Shown here: piece after piece, positions 6,684 through 12,606 of the stretch
How the letters are laid out: the number at the start of each line of letters is the position of its first letter
Position numbering within the stretch: position 1 is the first letter of the stretch
The notes under the pieces: model-generated
The model's input: the letters and a program-made list of their open reading frames with translations, nothing else
Told to the model about the DNA's origin: nothing
The model's database searches: none
NCBI GenBank assembly: GCA_024644185.1
Contig: JAHELM010000021.1
Location: 1-13,073 of the forward strand
Direction: 5' to 3'
DNA length: 13,073 nt
Source of the DNA: Rhodospirillales bacterium
Lineage (GTDB): Bacteria; Pseudomonadota; Alphaproteobacteria; UBA8366; JADFVY01
Position numbers and translations under genes: made by a program

Positions 6684-7462
6684 CAGCTCATTACCTCTCC
6701 ACGATCCACATTAAGGGCCTGGCCGGTGATATTCGCCGCCGCGTCCGAGGCCAGGAACAGATACGTCGCGGCGATATCGGCCGGCTCCATCAGCCCGTCG
6801 AGCGACTGGGCCGCAAGAATTTCATCCAGCGCTTCTTCTTCGGTCTTACCGGCCGCCGCCGAGACCAGCTTCAGCGATCGCATCGCCGCCTCGGTCCGCA
6901 CCCAGCCGGGGCAGATCGCGTTCACGGTAATGCCCCGCGACCCCAATTCCTTCGACAGCGAGCGCATGAAGCCCAGATTGGCGTGCTTGCTGGCGCAATA
7001 GGCGGCAAACCCGGCAACCGCCGTGCGACCCCAGATCGAAGCGGTGACGATGATCCGCGCGCCACGCCCCATCTTCGGTACGGCGGCCCGGGTCACGTAC
7101 CAGGTGCCCATGACATTGATGTCGATGATGCGGCGAAAGGATTCGTCGGTCTCAGAGGTAGCGCCGACGACCGGCGTCATGCGTTCGTATCCGGCATTGT
7201 TGATCAGCACATCGATGCGGTCGATGCCGGCGAACGCCCGATCGACCGCGGCCGGATCGGCGATATCGCAGCGAATGGCGCGCACCGCGCGTCCGCATTC
7301 GGCCGACAGCACAGCCGCGGCTGCATCGATCTCGTCGCCCTCGGAAAGGATGGTCACGTCCGCGCCGGCATTGGCGAAGCCCTGCGCCACGCCATAGCCA
7401 ATGCCGCGACTGGCCCCGGTCACCAGGACCGTCTTGCCGGAAAAATCGAACCCGACGGGCAT
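6683..7462 (-). CDS. Short-chain dehydrogenase/reductase (SDR 4)
   Basis: A 259-aa SDR starting MPVGFDFSGKTVLVTG. The frame is open upstream to 7552, but the added 30 residues are Arg-rich and unlike the family, so ATG 7462 is preferred. It is preceded by a G-rich stretch and GTAGGA very close to the ATG. Motifs are TGASRGIG (15-22), DIAD at 67-69, NNAG (88-91), catalytic Ser142 (VTASIW), Tyr155 and Lys159 (YCASK), and PGWVRTEA (185-192). A helical insert (about 195-220) forms a substrate lid. The C-terminus ends NVDRGEVMS rather than VDGG. It is first in a two-gene unit with SDR 3. The start faces the cytochrome promoter region, so a shared or divergent promoter is possible. The substrate is unknown. 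Confidence 0.88.
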   Translation of the reverse strand: MPVGFDFSGKTVLVTGASRGIGYGVAQGFANAGADVTILSEGDEIDAAAAVLSAECGRAVRAIRCDIADPAAVDRAFAGIDRIDVLINNAGYERMTPVVGATSETDESFRRIIDINVMGTWYVTRAAVPKMGRGARIIVTASIWGRTAVAGFAAYCASKHANLGFMRSLSKELGSRGITVNAICPGWVRTEAAMRSLKLVSAAAGKTEEEALDEILAAQSLDGLMEPADIAATYLFLASDAAANITGQALNVDRGEVMS

Positions 7463-7697
7463 GGTCCTACGCCCCCGCCGCCGAGGTATGCGGAGATTCA
7501 CGGCGCGACGCGGTTGCCTGCGGATTCGCGTTGGGCCCAAACATCGCATCACTCCTCAATTCGCTCGTATTTCTTCCGAGGCCGGCTGGCGCGTCGCGCA
7601 TGATCGTTTCGCGCGGTATCGTGCCATAGTCAAGCGCGCTGAGCACGTCTTCCGTAGTTCTTCCACTGGAATCCAGGCGGCCGGAACGCCGCCGCGG

Positions 7698-7733
7698 CAA
7701 ATTGGCGCATATCGCGGGATTGCGTCCAATTTG
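7698..7733. repeat. Bulged inverted repeat overlapping the FNR-type box
   Basis: CAAATTGGCGCA (7698-7709) pairs with TGCG-T-CCAATTTG (7721-7733) as 8 plus 4 bp with one bulged T, around an 11-nt centre that itself has ATC/GAT arms. The right arm shares three bases with the FNR-type box starting at 7731. It may be an operator for a second regulator competing with FNR, or a cruciform. It is not near a gene end, so a terminator role is unlikely. Confidence 0.55.
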
Positions 7734-7744
7734 AGCGAGATCAA
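7731..7744 (+). promoter_or_regulatory. FNR/FixK-type box of the cytochrome promoter
   Basis: TTGAGCGAGATCAA matches TTGA-N6-TCAA exactly and differs from TTGAT-N4-ATCAA at one base. Its centre is about 42 bp before the predicted start site near 7779, the class II activator position. It lies roughly 200 bp before the cytochrome ATG and about 270 bp from the divergent SDR 4 start, so it most likely serves the cytochrome. Confidence 0.75.
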
Positions 7745-7765
7745 ATACGTTTTTTACTATTTGTT

Positions 7766-7771
7766 TACGAT
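7766..7771 (+). promoter_or_regulatory. -10 element of the cytochrome promoter
   Basis: TACGAT matches TATAAT at 4 of 6 positions, including T1, A2 and T6. It sits within 1 bp of the -10 expected for a class II FNR promoter whose box is centred at 7737.5. No good -35 is needed at such promoters, and none is seen. Confidence 0.55.
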
Positions 7772-7941
7772 GTATTTGTCCGGTCGGGCGCTGAAGGGCT
7801 GGACAGTTCATTTGGGGGACAGCGCGTCCGTGGCGAGTAACCGAGATCTCTTCAAGGGTCGGGGAGATCCACAAAAATCAACCTGTTCATAAAAATGTCT
7901 GGATCGCCCCACTGCGTAACGATGGGGAAAGGACGACCACT

Positions 7942-8667
7942 ATGACGTATCTAAGCAGACTGTTAACGGCAACGGGTCTGGCTGCTGCAAGCATCGGGTT
8001 GTTTGTCATTGCCGGGACCGGCCCGGCCCAAGCAAACGGCTTCGGTCTCGGCATCACCGGCAGCCCGCACGATTTCTCGGCCGCGACCTGGAACTTCCGC
8101 GGCGAGATTTGCCGGACCTGCCACGTGCCGCATGACCACAACCGGGCACAGCAGCTCTTCACCAACGGTTTGTTGTGGAACCACCAGGTCAGTTCGGTAA
8201 CGTACACGATGTACGATAACGCCTGGTCCTCGACGCTGAACAATACCCAATCCCCACAGCCCGATGGCGTCGCCAAGCTGTGTCTGGGATGCCATGACGG
8301 TTCCGTCGCTCTCAACCAGTTTGACAGCAACGCCGCCCTCACTCGGCCAGATCCGGCCGTGTTCATCAACGAAGTCGACGCGGGCGCCCAGATTCCGGGT
8401 GCACTTAATGCCGGCGACCTGCGGGGCACTCACCCGATTTCGATCGCGTATAACGGTGGCGATCTCGGGTTGAACCCGGAATCCACCGCGATGGGCACGA
8501 GCGGAACCATCGCCGACGTGCTTGACGGCGGCAAGGTCCAGTGCTCGTCCTGCCATGACGTGCATGACGGCACCGAAGCAGTGGCCGGCACCCATCTGCT
8601 CCGCGTCAATCAGGCCGCCGCCACGGGTACGGCGTCCGGGCTTTGCCTGACTTGCCACAACAAGTAA
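7942..8667 (+). CDS. Exported tetraheme c-type cytochrome, doubled-CXXCH type (OmcE-like)
   Basis: A 241-aa electron carrier. Residues 1-31 are a Sec signal peptide, probably cut after AQA (29-31). Four covalent heme sites are visible: CRTCH (57-61), CLGCH (114-118), CSSCH (201-205) and CLTCH (235-239). Seven further histidines (43, 64, 66, 81, 164, 208, 218) could be distal ligands, so bis-His hemes are plausible. The order ITGSPHDFS, ICRTCHVPHDHN, LLWNH, LCLGCHDGS, GTHPIS, VQCSSCHDVHDG, HLLR, LCLTCHNK is the pattern I recall for doubled-CXXCH tetraheme cytochromes, a group including filament-forming OmcE. AAAGGA lies 8 nt before ATG 7942. An FNR-type promoter lies upstream and a UUCG terminator downstream. 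The NHL lipoprotein gene follows in the same direction. No cytochrome maturation genes are present. The filament assignment is inference. Confidence 0.92.
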   Translation: MTYLSRLLTATGLAAASIGLFVIAGTGPAQANGFGLGITGSPHDFSAATWNFRGEICRTCHVPHDHNRAQQLFTNGLLWNHQVSSVTYTMYDNAWSSTLNNTQSPQPDGVAKLCLGCHDGSVALNQFDSNAALTRPDPAVFINEVDAGAQIPGALNAGDLRGTHPISIAYNGGDLGLNPESTAMGTSGTIADVLDGGKVQCSSCHDVHDGTEAVAGTHLLRVNQAAATGTASGLCLTCHNK

Positions 8668-8700
8668 GGCCGGCGAGACAGGGGTTACCTCCACACCGGG

Positions 8701-8727
8701 GAGGGGGGCTTCGGCCCCCCTCTTTCG
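8701..8727 (+). terminator. UUCG-loop intrinsic terminator after the cytochrome
   Basis: A perfect 9-bp stem (8701-8709 GAGGGGGGC with 8714-8722 GCCCCCCTC) is capped by the very stable TTCG tetraloop and followed by TTTCGTTG. It begins 33 bp after the cytochrome stop. It separates that transcript from the lipoprotein gene, which has its own promoter. Confidence 0.88.
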
Positions 8728-8781
8728 TTGCCGGAATATCGCTCCGGAATCCGGATGGAACCGGCCTACGGCCGTCATTTA

Positions 8782-8795
8782 TTGATTGAGGTCAA
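8782..8795 (+). promoter_or_regulatory. FNR/FixK-type box of the lipoprotein promoter
   Basis: TTGATTGAGGTCAA fits TTGA-N6-TCAA exactly and differs from TTGAT-N4-ATCAA at one base. It is 84 bp before ATG 8879. A class II start site would fall near 8830, leaving a leader of about 49 nt. Confidence 0.75.
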
Positions 8796-8802
8796 CGCTT
8801 TG

Positions 8803-8833
8803 GCCCGCAAATTCTGGGATTCTTCTTGCGGGC
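8803..8833. repeat. 8-bp inverted repeat flanking the predicted -10
   Basis: GCCCGCAA (8803-8810) and TTGCGGGC (8826-8833) are perfect inverted copies 15 bp apart. They bracket the putative -10 GATTCT (8818-8823). The arrangement would suit an operator for a repressor of the lipoprotein promoter. Chance is possible in GC-rich DNA. Confidence 0.5.
8818..8823 (+). promoter_or_regulatory. Putative -10 of the lipoprotein promoter
   Basis: GATTCT matches TATAAT at A2, T3 and T6. It occupies exactly the -12 to -7 position predicted from the FNR-type box centred at 8788.5. On its own it is weak; the spacing is what supports it. Confidence 0.42.
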
Positions 8834-8878
8834 TCCATGAGAGCGGAACAACACGCTGGACAGAGGAGATTTCCGGCC

Positions 8879-10009
8879 ATGGTATTTCTGGGGATCAAAG
8901 GACGATCGTTTCGCGGTTTCTTTCGGGGCGCCGCGGCACCGCTCGGTTTCCTGTTTCTGTCCGCCTGCGCCAGCGGGACACATGAGGATACAGGGCCGAT
9001 CTTCTATCCGTCACTGCCCGAGTTGCCGCATCTGCAATTCCTGACAACGATCAACACGGCGAAAGACATCGGTGGCGATGGCTCCGGCTTCTCCCTGTTC
9101 GGCTCGAAAGAGAATGTCCCGGGATTTGTCAGACCCTTCGGCGTTTCGCATGGGAAGGGAAATATCTACGTCGCCGATCCAAGCCAGGGGGCAATCGTGA
9201 CCGTCGATCTGGCCGCGAGGAAATTCGATATCGTCCAGGAAACCACGGGCGGGCCGTATCGCAGCCCGATGGATGTCTTCGTCGCGGCAGATGGCTACAG
9301 ATACATCGCCGATTCCGATCGCGAACAGATTATCGTTCTGGATGAAACCGGAAAGTTCAGCCGCACCTACGGCAAGAAAGGACAATTTCGACCGCTGTCC
9401 GTCGCCGTGGAGGGTGACCGGGTTTATGTCTGCGACGTGCAGGATAACGAAATCGAGGTGCTGGACCGGCAGACCGGCGAGGCTGTCTCCAGGATCGGCA
9501 GCAGGGGCACCGACGACGGACAATTCCAGTGGCCGACCCGCGTGACGCTCGGCTCCGCCGGCGACATCTTCGTCACCGACTTCCTGAACTTCCGAATCCA
9601 GCAATTCGACCGCGACGGAAAATTCGTGAAGGCTATCGGTGAACTGGGGACCTTCCCGGGTGCGACGCCGCGCCCCAAGGGCATCGCGGTCGACCGGGAC
9701 GGCCATCTCTACGCCATAGACGGCGCCTTCGAACTGGTCCAGGTTTTCGACACGCGCACGGCCGAAGTCCTCATGGGCTTCGGCAAGTTCGGGCCGAAAC
9801 CGGGAAGTTCCTGGCTGCCGGCCGGTGTCGATCTCGATTACGACAACCTCGGCTATTTCTCCAAGTTCGTGGACAAGAATTTCCGCGCCAAATATCTCGT
9901 CTATGTCGTCAATCAGGCAGGATTCCAGAAGCTGAACGTCTATGCCTTCGGCGACTGGATCGGCCCACCGCCGAAAGGCGCCACCGAACCGGCGGCGTCC
10001 GGGAGCTAG
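8879..10009 (+). CDS. Outer-membrane lipoprotein with six-bladed NHL beta-propeller
   Basis: A 376-aa lipoprotein. The start is ATG 8879, preceded by AGAGGAG about 10 nt upstream; the frame is open further to 8786, but those residues precede the signal. The N-terminus is basic and then hydrophobic, ending in lipobox LSAC with Cys30. Ala31 does not signal inner-membrane retention, so the outer membrane is likely. Six repeated blade strands are visible: IYVADPSQGAIVTVD (96-110), YIADSDREQIIVLD, VYVCDVQDNEIEVLD (182-196), IFVTDFLNFRIQQFD (230-244), LYAIDGAFELVQVFD (277-291) and LVYVVNQAGFQKLNVY (340-355). NHL propellers are binding scaffolds. Similar lipoproteins sit by multiheme cytochrome genes in metal-reducing bacteria, from memory. 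It has its own FNR-type promoter and may anchor or assemble the adjacent cytochrome. Confidence 0.9.
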   Translation: MVFLGIKGRSFRGFFRGAAAPLGFLFLSACASGTHEDTGPIFYPSLPELPHLQFLTTINTAKDIGGDGSGFSLFGSKENVPGFVRPFGVSHGKGNIYVADPSQGAIVTVDLAARKFDIVQETTGGPYRSPMDVFVAADGYRYIADSDREQIIVLDETGKFSRTYGKKGQFRPLSVAVEGDRVYVCDVQDNEIEVLDRQTGEAVSRIGSRGTDDGQFQWPTRVTLGSAGDIFVTDFLNFRIQQFDRDGKFVKAIGELGTFPGATPRPKGIAVDRDGHLYAIDGAFELVQVFDTRTAEVLMGFGKFGPKPGSSWLPAGVDLDYDNLGYFSKFVDKNFRAKYLVYVVNQAGFQKLNVYAFGDWIGPPPKGATEPAASGS

Positions 10010-10014
10010 GGCAA

Positions 10015-10057
10015 TATCCGATCCAACGGAACCGCGCCGGTTCCGTTGGATCGGATA
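10015..10057. terminator. Very long perfect hairpin, bidirectional terminator
   Basis: A perfect 20-bp stem (10015-10034 with 10038-10057) closes a 3-nt CGC loop. It lies between the convergent stops of the lipoprotein (10009) and the creatininase homologue (10066). There is no clear U tract on the plus side (AAGCTGC follows); on the minus side TGCCC follows. Such a stem would stop both transcripts or stabilise their 3' ends. Its perfection is unusual for a simple terminator. Confidence 0.75.
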
Positions 10058-10065
10058 AAGCTGCT

Positions 10066-10863
10066 CTATGCTGTCGCCACACCGTCGGCCGCGGACAGGA
10101 ATTCGTGGCGCACGGCGGCGGCGATGTCGCGCCGGTACTGCTCGGCGATAATGCGCCCCTTCTCCACCGTCGCGGCGGCGGCCGAGACCAGCGCGCCCGA
10201 TTCCGGCACCCAGTGGCGATGCGGCGGCCACATATCGTAAGGCGGCGCCGCCACCGACGGATTGTCGGGAATGCGGTCGGTGCGGACCAGATGCGGATAA
10301 TAATGCATCATCATCGAGGTCTCGATGACCGCCGCGTGCTCAAGCTCGATGCCGGGATAGCCGTCGGGAAACAGCCTGGCCAGCGTTTCCGGCGTCAGGA
10401 ACGACCAGTGCTGCAGGCACATGACCTTGAGGCCGGTCTCACCCAGTTCGCGCATCGCCAGGTCGATGCCTTCGTTCAGGAACCACAGATTCTCGTAATT
10501 GCCATCCAGCACGCAGATGCGGCGGATCCCGTGGCGCACGAATTCGCGGATCACGTCGCGCAGCACCGCGGTCAGCGTCGCACCGTCCAGACCGGTGCTG
10601 CCGGGGAAGAACGGCCCGCCGGCGGAACGCGTGTAGGACTTGTAGCCATAGGGAATTGCGGGGGCGACCATGCCTTCCACCTGGCGCGCGATATCCAGCG
10701 CGATGGCCGTGGGCAGCAGATGGTCAACGCCCAGCGGCAGGTGCGGCCCGTGCTGTTCCAGTGCCCCGGTCGGAATGAAGGCGACGGCACCGGCCTTGAC
10801 CCTTGCGTCGAATTCCGGCCAGGTCATGTCCGCCATCAGATGGGGATCGGGCTTGTTCGCCAT
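10066..10863 (-). CDS. Creatininase-family amidohydrolase with an altered metal site
   Basis: A 265-aa cytoplasmic enzyme collinear with Pseudomonas creatininase, which opens the creatinine ring with a binuclear metal centre. Visible are GALEQHGPHLPLGVDHLLPTA (Glu36, His38, Asp47), YGYKSYTRSAGG, FPGSTGLDGATL, DGNYENLWF (Asn122, Glu124), Trp153 in QHWSF, and ELEHAAVIETS (His176). Creatininase has NGHYEN, so its metal-binding His120 is Asn here (codon AAT, 10498-10500). Its Trp174 is Ile. Both argue for a changed metal site or substrate. ATG 10863 is chosen, with GAGGG 6 nt before it; a TTG 6 bp upstream lacks spacing. The start lies 2 bp after the ATPase stop, so this is the last gene of the ABC importer operon and probably hydrolyses the imported compound. 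It could be a cyclic amide or amidine hydrolase; MftE is unlikely because no mycofactocin genes are present. Confidence 0.88.
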   Translation of the reverse strand: MANKPDPHLMADMTWPEFDARVKAGAVAFIPTGALEQHGPHLPLGVDHLLPTAIALDIARQVEGMVAPAIPYGYKSYTRSAGGPFFPGSTGLDGATLTAVLRDVIREFVRHGIRRICVLDGNYENLWFLNEGIDLAMRELGETGLKVMCLQHWSFLTPETLARLFPDGYPGIELEHAAVIETSMMMHYYPHLVRTDRIPDNPSVAAPPYDMWPPHRHWVPESGALVSAAAATVEKGRIIAEQYRRDIAAAVRHEFLSAADGVATA

Positions 10864-10865
10864 GC

Positions 10866-11672
10866 TCAACCCTCGTCCTCGTGTTCGGCACCCTGCTCGC
10901 GCATCAGGCGCATGATGTGGCGTTCCATCTCGGCATAGCCGGGGACGGTCAGCATGTCCTCCTTGCGGCGAACCCGCGTCCCGCCCTTGAAATCGGTCGT
11001 CATGTCCTCGAGCACGGTCCCGGGATGGCGCGAGATGAAGACGATGCGGTCGCCCAGAAACAGCGCCTCCTCGATGTCATGGGTGACCATGACCACCGTG
11101 GTCTGCGTCGAGTCCATGATCGACACCATCAGTTCCTGCATGTTCCAGCGGGTTTCGGCGTCCAGCGCCCCGAAGGGTTCGTCCATCAGCAGCAGGCTGG
11201 GACTGTTGGCCAGCGTGCGCGCGATGGCGACGCGCTGCTTCATGCCGCCGGAAAGCTGCTTGGGATAGGCGTCGCGAAACCGGGTCAGCTTCACCAGGTC
11301 GATGAAATGCGCCGCCCGCTCGCGCCGCTCGGCCACCGGAACGCGGTTCAGCTTCATGCCGTATTCGACGTTCTGGCCTACCGTCAGCCAGTCGAACGAT
11401 GTGTAGCTCTGGAACACCATGCCGCGTTCGCGGTCGGGCCGCAGGATTTCGTGTCCGTCGAGCCGCAGCACCCCCGTCGTGGGATCCTCCAGCCCGGCGA
11501 TCATGCGCAGCACGGTCGACTTGCCGCAACCCGACGGGCCCAGCAGCACGCAGAACTCGTTCTCGTGGACGGCGAAACTGACGTCGCGGACCGCCTGGAT
11601 GACCCGCCCGCCGGTGCCGACGAAGGATTTTCCGACGCCTTCGGCCGACAGCTTGACCACGCTGGCGCTCAT
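10866..11672 (-). CDS. ABC importer ATPase, SsuB/TauB-type
   Basis: A 268-aa nucleotide-binding subunit that powers uptake at the inner face of the membrane. Motifs are Walker A GPSGCGKST (45-53), Q-loop Gln88 (FQSYTSFDW), signature LSGGMKQR (140-147), Walker B LLLMDEPFGALD (160-171) and H-loop His198 (VTHDIEEA). The sequence class is that of nitrate/sulfonate/taurine importers. The Q-loop is followed by SYTSFDWLTV, common in that group. ATG 11672 overlaps the permease TGA as ATGA, which couples translation. The open frame upstream to 11939 lies in the permease gene and is out of family. The C-terminal tail ends in an acidic EHEDEG. The substrate cannot be deduced from this subunit. Confidence 0.95.
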   Translation of the reverse strand: MSASVVKLSAEGVGKSFVGTGGRVIQAVRDVSFAVHENEFCVLLGPSGCGKSTVLRMIAGLEDPTTGVLRLDGHEILRPDRERGMVFQSYTSFDWLTVGQNVEYGMKLNRVPVAERRERAAHFIDLVKLTRFRDAYPKQLSGGMKQRVAIARTLANSPSLLLMDEPFGALDAETRWNMQELMVSIMDSTQTTVVMVTHDIEEALFLGDRIVFISRHPGTVLEDMTTDFKGGTRVRRKEDMLTVPGYAEMERHIMRLMREQGAEHEDEG

Positions 11673-12490
11673 CGCGCGTTCTCCTCGATATAGGGGAACA
11701 GCAGCCGGTGGACGACGCGGAACAGATAGTCGAACAGCAGGCCGAGAATGCCGATCACCAGGATGCCGGCGATGATCTGGTCGGTATGCAGGAACCGTTT
11801 TGCGCGCATCATCATGGCGCCGATGCCGTTGGTCGAGGCGACGATCTCGGCGATCACCAGATAGGTCCAGCTGACCGCCAGCATCTGGCGCATGGCGACG
11901 ACCACGTTCGGCAGCACCGCGGGCACCACCACCGTCCACAGCACCTGCCAGCGATTGCCGCCCAGCGTCAGCGAGGTCTCGATCAGTTCAAGACGGACAC
12001 CGCGGGTATGATCCATGACGAGCGTAATCAGGAAGAACACGACGCCGATGAACAGAAGGGCCAGCTTCGGCGCGTCGCCGGTGCCGAACCACATCAGCAG
12101 GATCGGGATGAAGGAGGGCGCCGGCAGGTAGCGCCAGGCCGAGACGAAGGGATTGAAGAAGGATTCGACGCTCTTGAACGCGCCCATCACGATGCCCAGC
12201 GGCACCGCCAGCGCGCAGGCCGCGGCGAAGCTGACGACCACGCGGTAGATACTGACCGCGATGTCGCCGAGAAATCCCTGCTCGGCGATCAGTTCGACCA
12301 GCGCCGCCACCACCTTCTGCGGCGGCGGCACCAGCAGTTCCGAGACCATGCCGGACAGGTCGGAAACGATCCAGGCGCAGAAGAAGATCAGCCAGCCGGC
12401 GACGCCCAGCCCGACCGCAACGTGGGACGGAATGGGCTTTCTGTAGTCGAACCACCGCCACCGGCGGCTCTCGGTTTCCGGATTCTTCAT
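11669..12490 (-). CDS. ABC importer permease, SsuC/TauC-type
   Basis: A 273-aa inner-membrane subunit starting MKNPETESRRW. AGGA lies 8 nt before ATG 12490; nine more codons are open upstream (to 12517) without a ribosome site. The first helix is about residues 24-43 (AVGLGVAGWLIFFCAWIV). A loop with LLVPPPQKVV and about five more helices follow. The coupling (EAA-type) loop reads SLTLGGNRWQVLWTVVVPAVLPN, with the conserved Gly and Pro that contact the ATPase. YLPAPSFIPILLMWFGTGDAPK is typical of binding-protein-dependent permeases for taurine, sulfonate, nitrate or pyrimidine-like ligands. It overlaps the ATPase by 4 bp. A strong hairpin separates it from the binding-protein gene upstream. 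Confidence 0.94.
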   Translation of the reverse strand: MKNPETESRRWRWFDYRKPIPSHVAVGLGVAGWLIFFCAWIVSDLSGMVSELLVPPPQKVVAALVELIAEQGFLGDIAVSIYRVVVSFAAACALAVPLGIVMGAFKSVESFFNPFVSAWRYLPAPSFIPILLMWFGTGDAPKLALLFIGVVFFLITLVMDHTRGVRLELIETSLTLGGNRWQVLWTVVVPAVLPNVVVAMRQMLAVSWTYLVIAEIVASTNGIGAMMMRAKRFLHTDQIIAGILVIGILGLLFDYLFRVVHRLLFPYIEENAR

Positions 12491-12551
12491 GCTGTCGGTC
12501 CTGGCGGAACAGGGCACTGGCTCGTCCCGCGAAATTCAAAGACTTGAAAGA

Positions 12552-12596
12552 CCCCGGCGGCCGCGTTGCGCCACATGGCGCGGGCGGCCGCCGGGG
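12552..12596 (-). terminator. Strong hairpin between binding-protein and permease genes
   Basis: Outer arms CCCCGGCGGCCGC (12552-12564) and GCGGCCGCCGGGG (12584-12596) pair perfectly over 13 bp. Inside, GCGCC-ACAT-GGCGC (12568-12581) forms a second stem. On the minus strand it is followed by TCTTTCAAGTCTTTG, fairly U-rich. It lies 11 bp after the binding-protein stop. Such structures often cause partial termination or protect the 5' mRNA, so that the binding protein is made in excess of the membrane subunits. Confidence 0.72.
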
Positions 12597-12606
12597 GCAA
12601 ATCGAC

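Larger units (their letters stand above)
7463..7941. other. Divergent regulatory gap upstream of SDR 4 and the cytochrome
   Basis: This stretch of about 480 bp has no gene I can support. A 163-codon open frame on the plus strand (7401-7892) overlaps SDR 4 antisense and the promoter, shows no domain, and looks like a chance frame. The right half is AT-richer (TTTTTTACTATTTG near 7750) and holds a bulged inverted repeat, an FNR/FixK-type box and a -10-like element. If the start site is near 7779, the cytochrome mRNA has a leader of about 160 nt. That leader includes the palindrome GAGATCTC (7843-7850) and a purine-rich ribosome site. Confidence 0.6.

Noticed and set aside
7401..7892. 163-codon plus-strand frame across the cytochrome promoter
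   Set aside because: It overlaps SDR 4 antisense, covers the FNR box and -10, and has no ribosome site or recognisable domain.
10066..10863. Mycofactocin peptidase MftE
   Set aside because: No mycofactocin genes nearby, and the length and motif order fit true creatininase better.
10864..10869. TTG start for the creatininase homologue
   Set aside because: It abuts the GAGGG purine run with no spacing, while ATG 10863 has proper 6-nt spacing.
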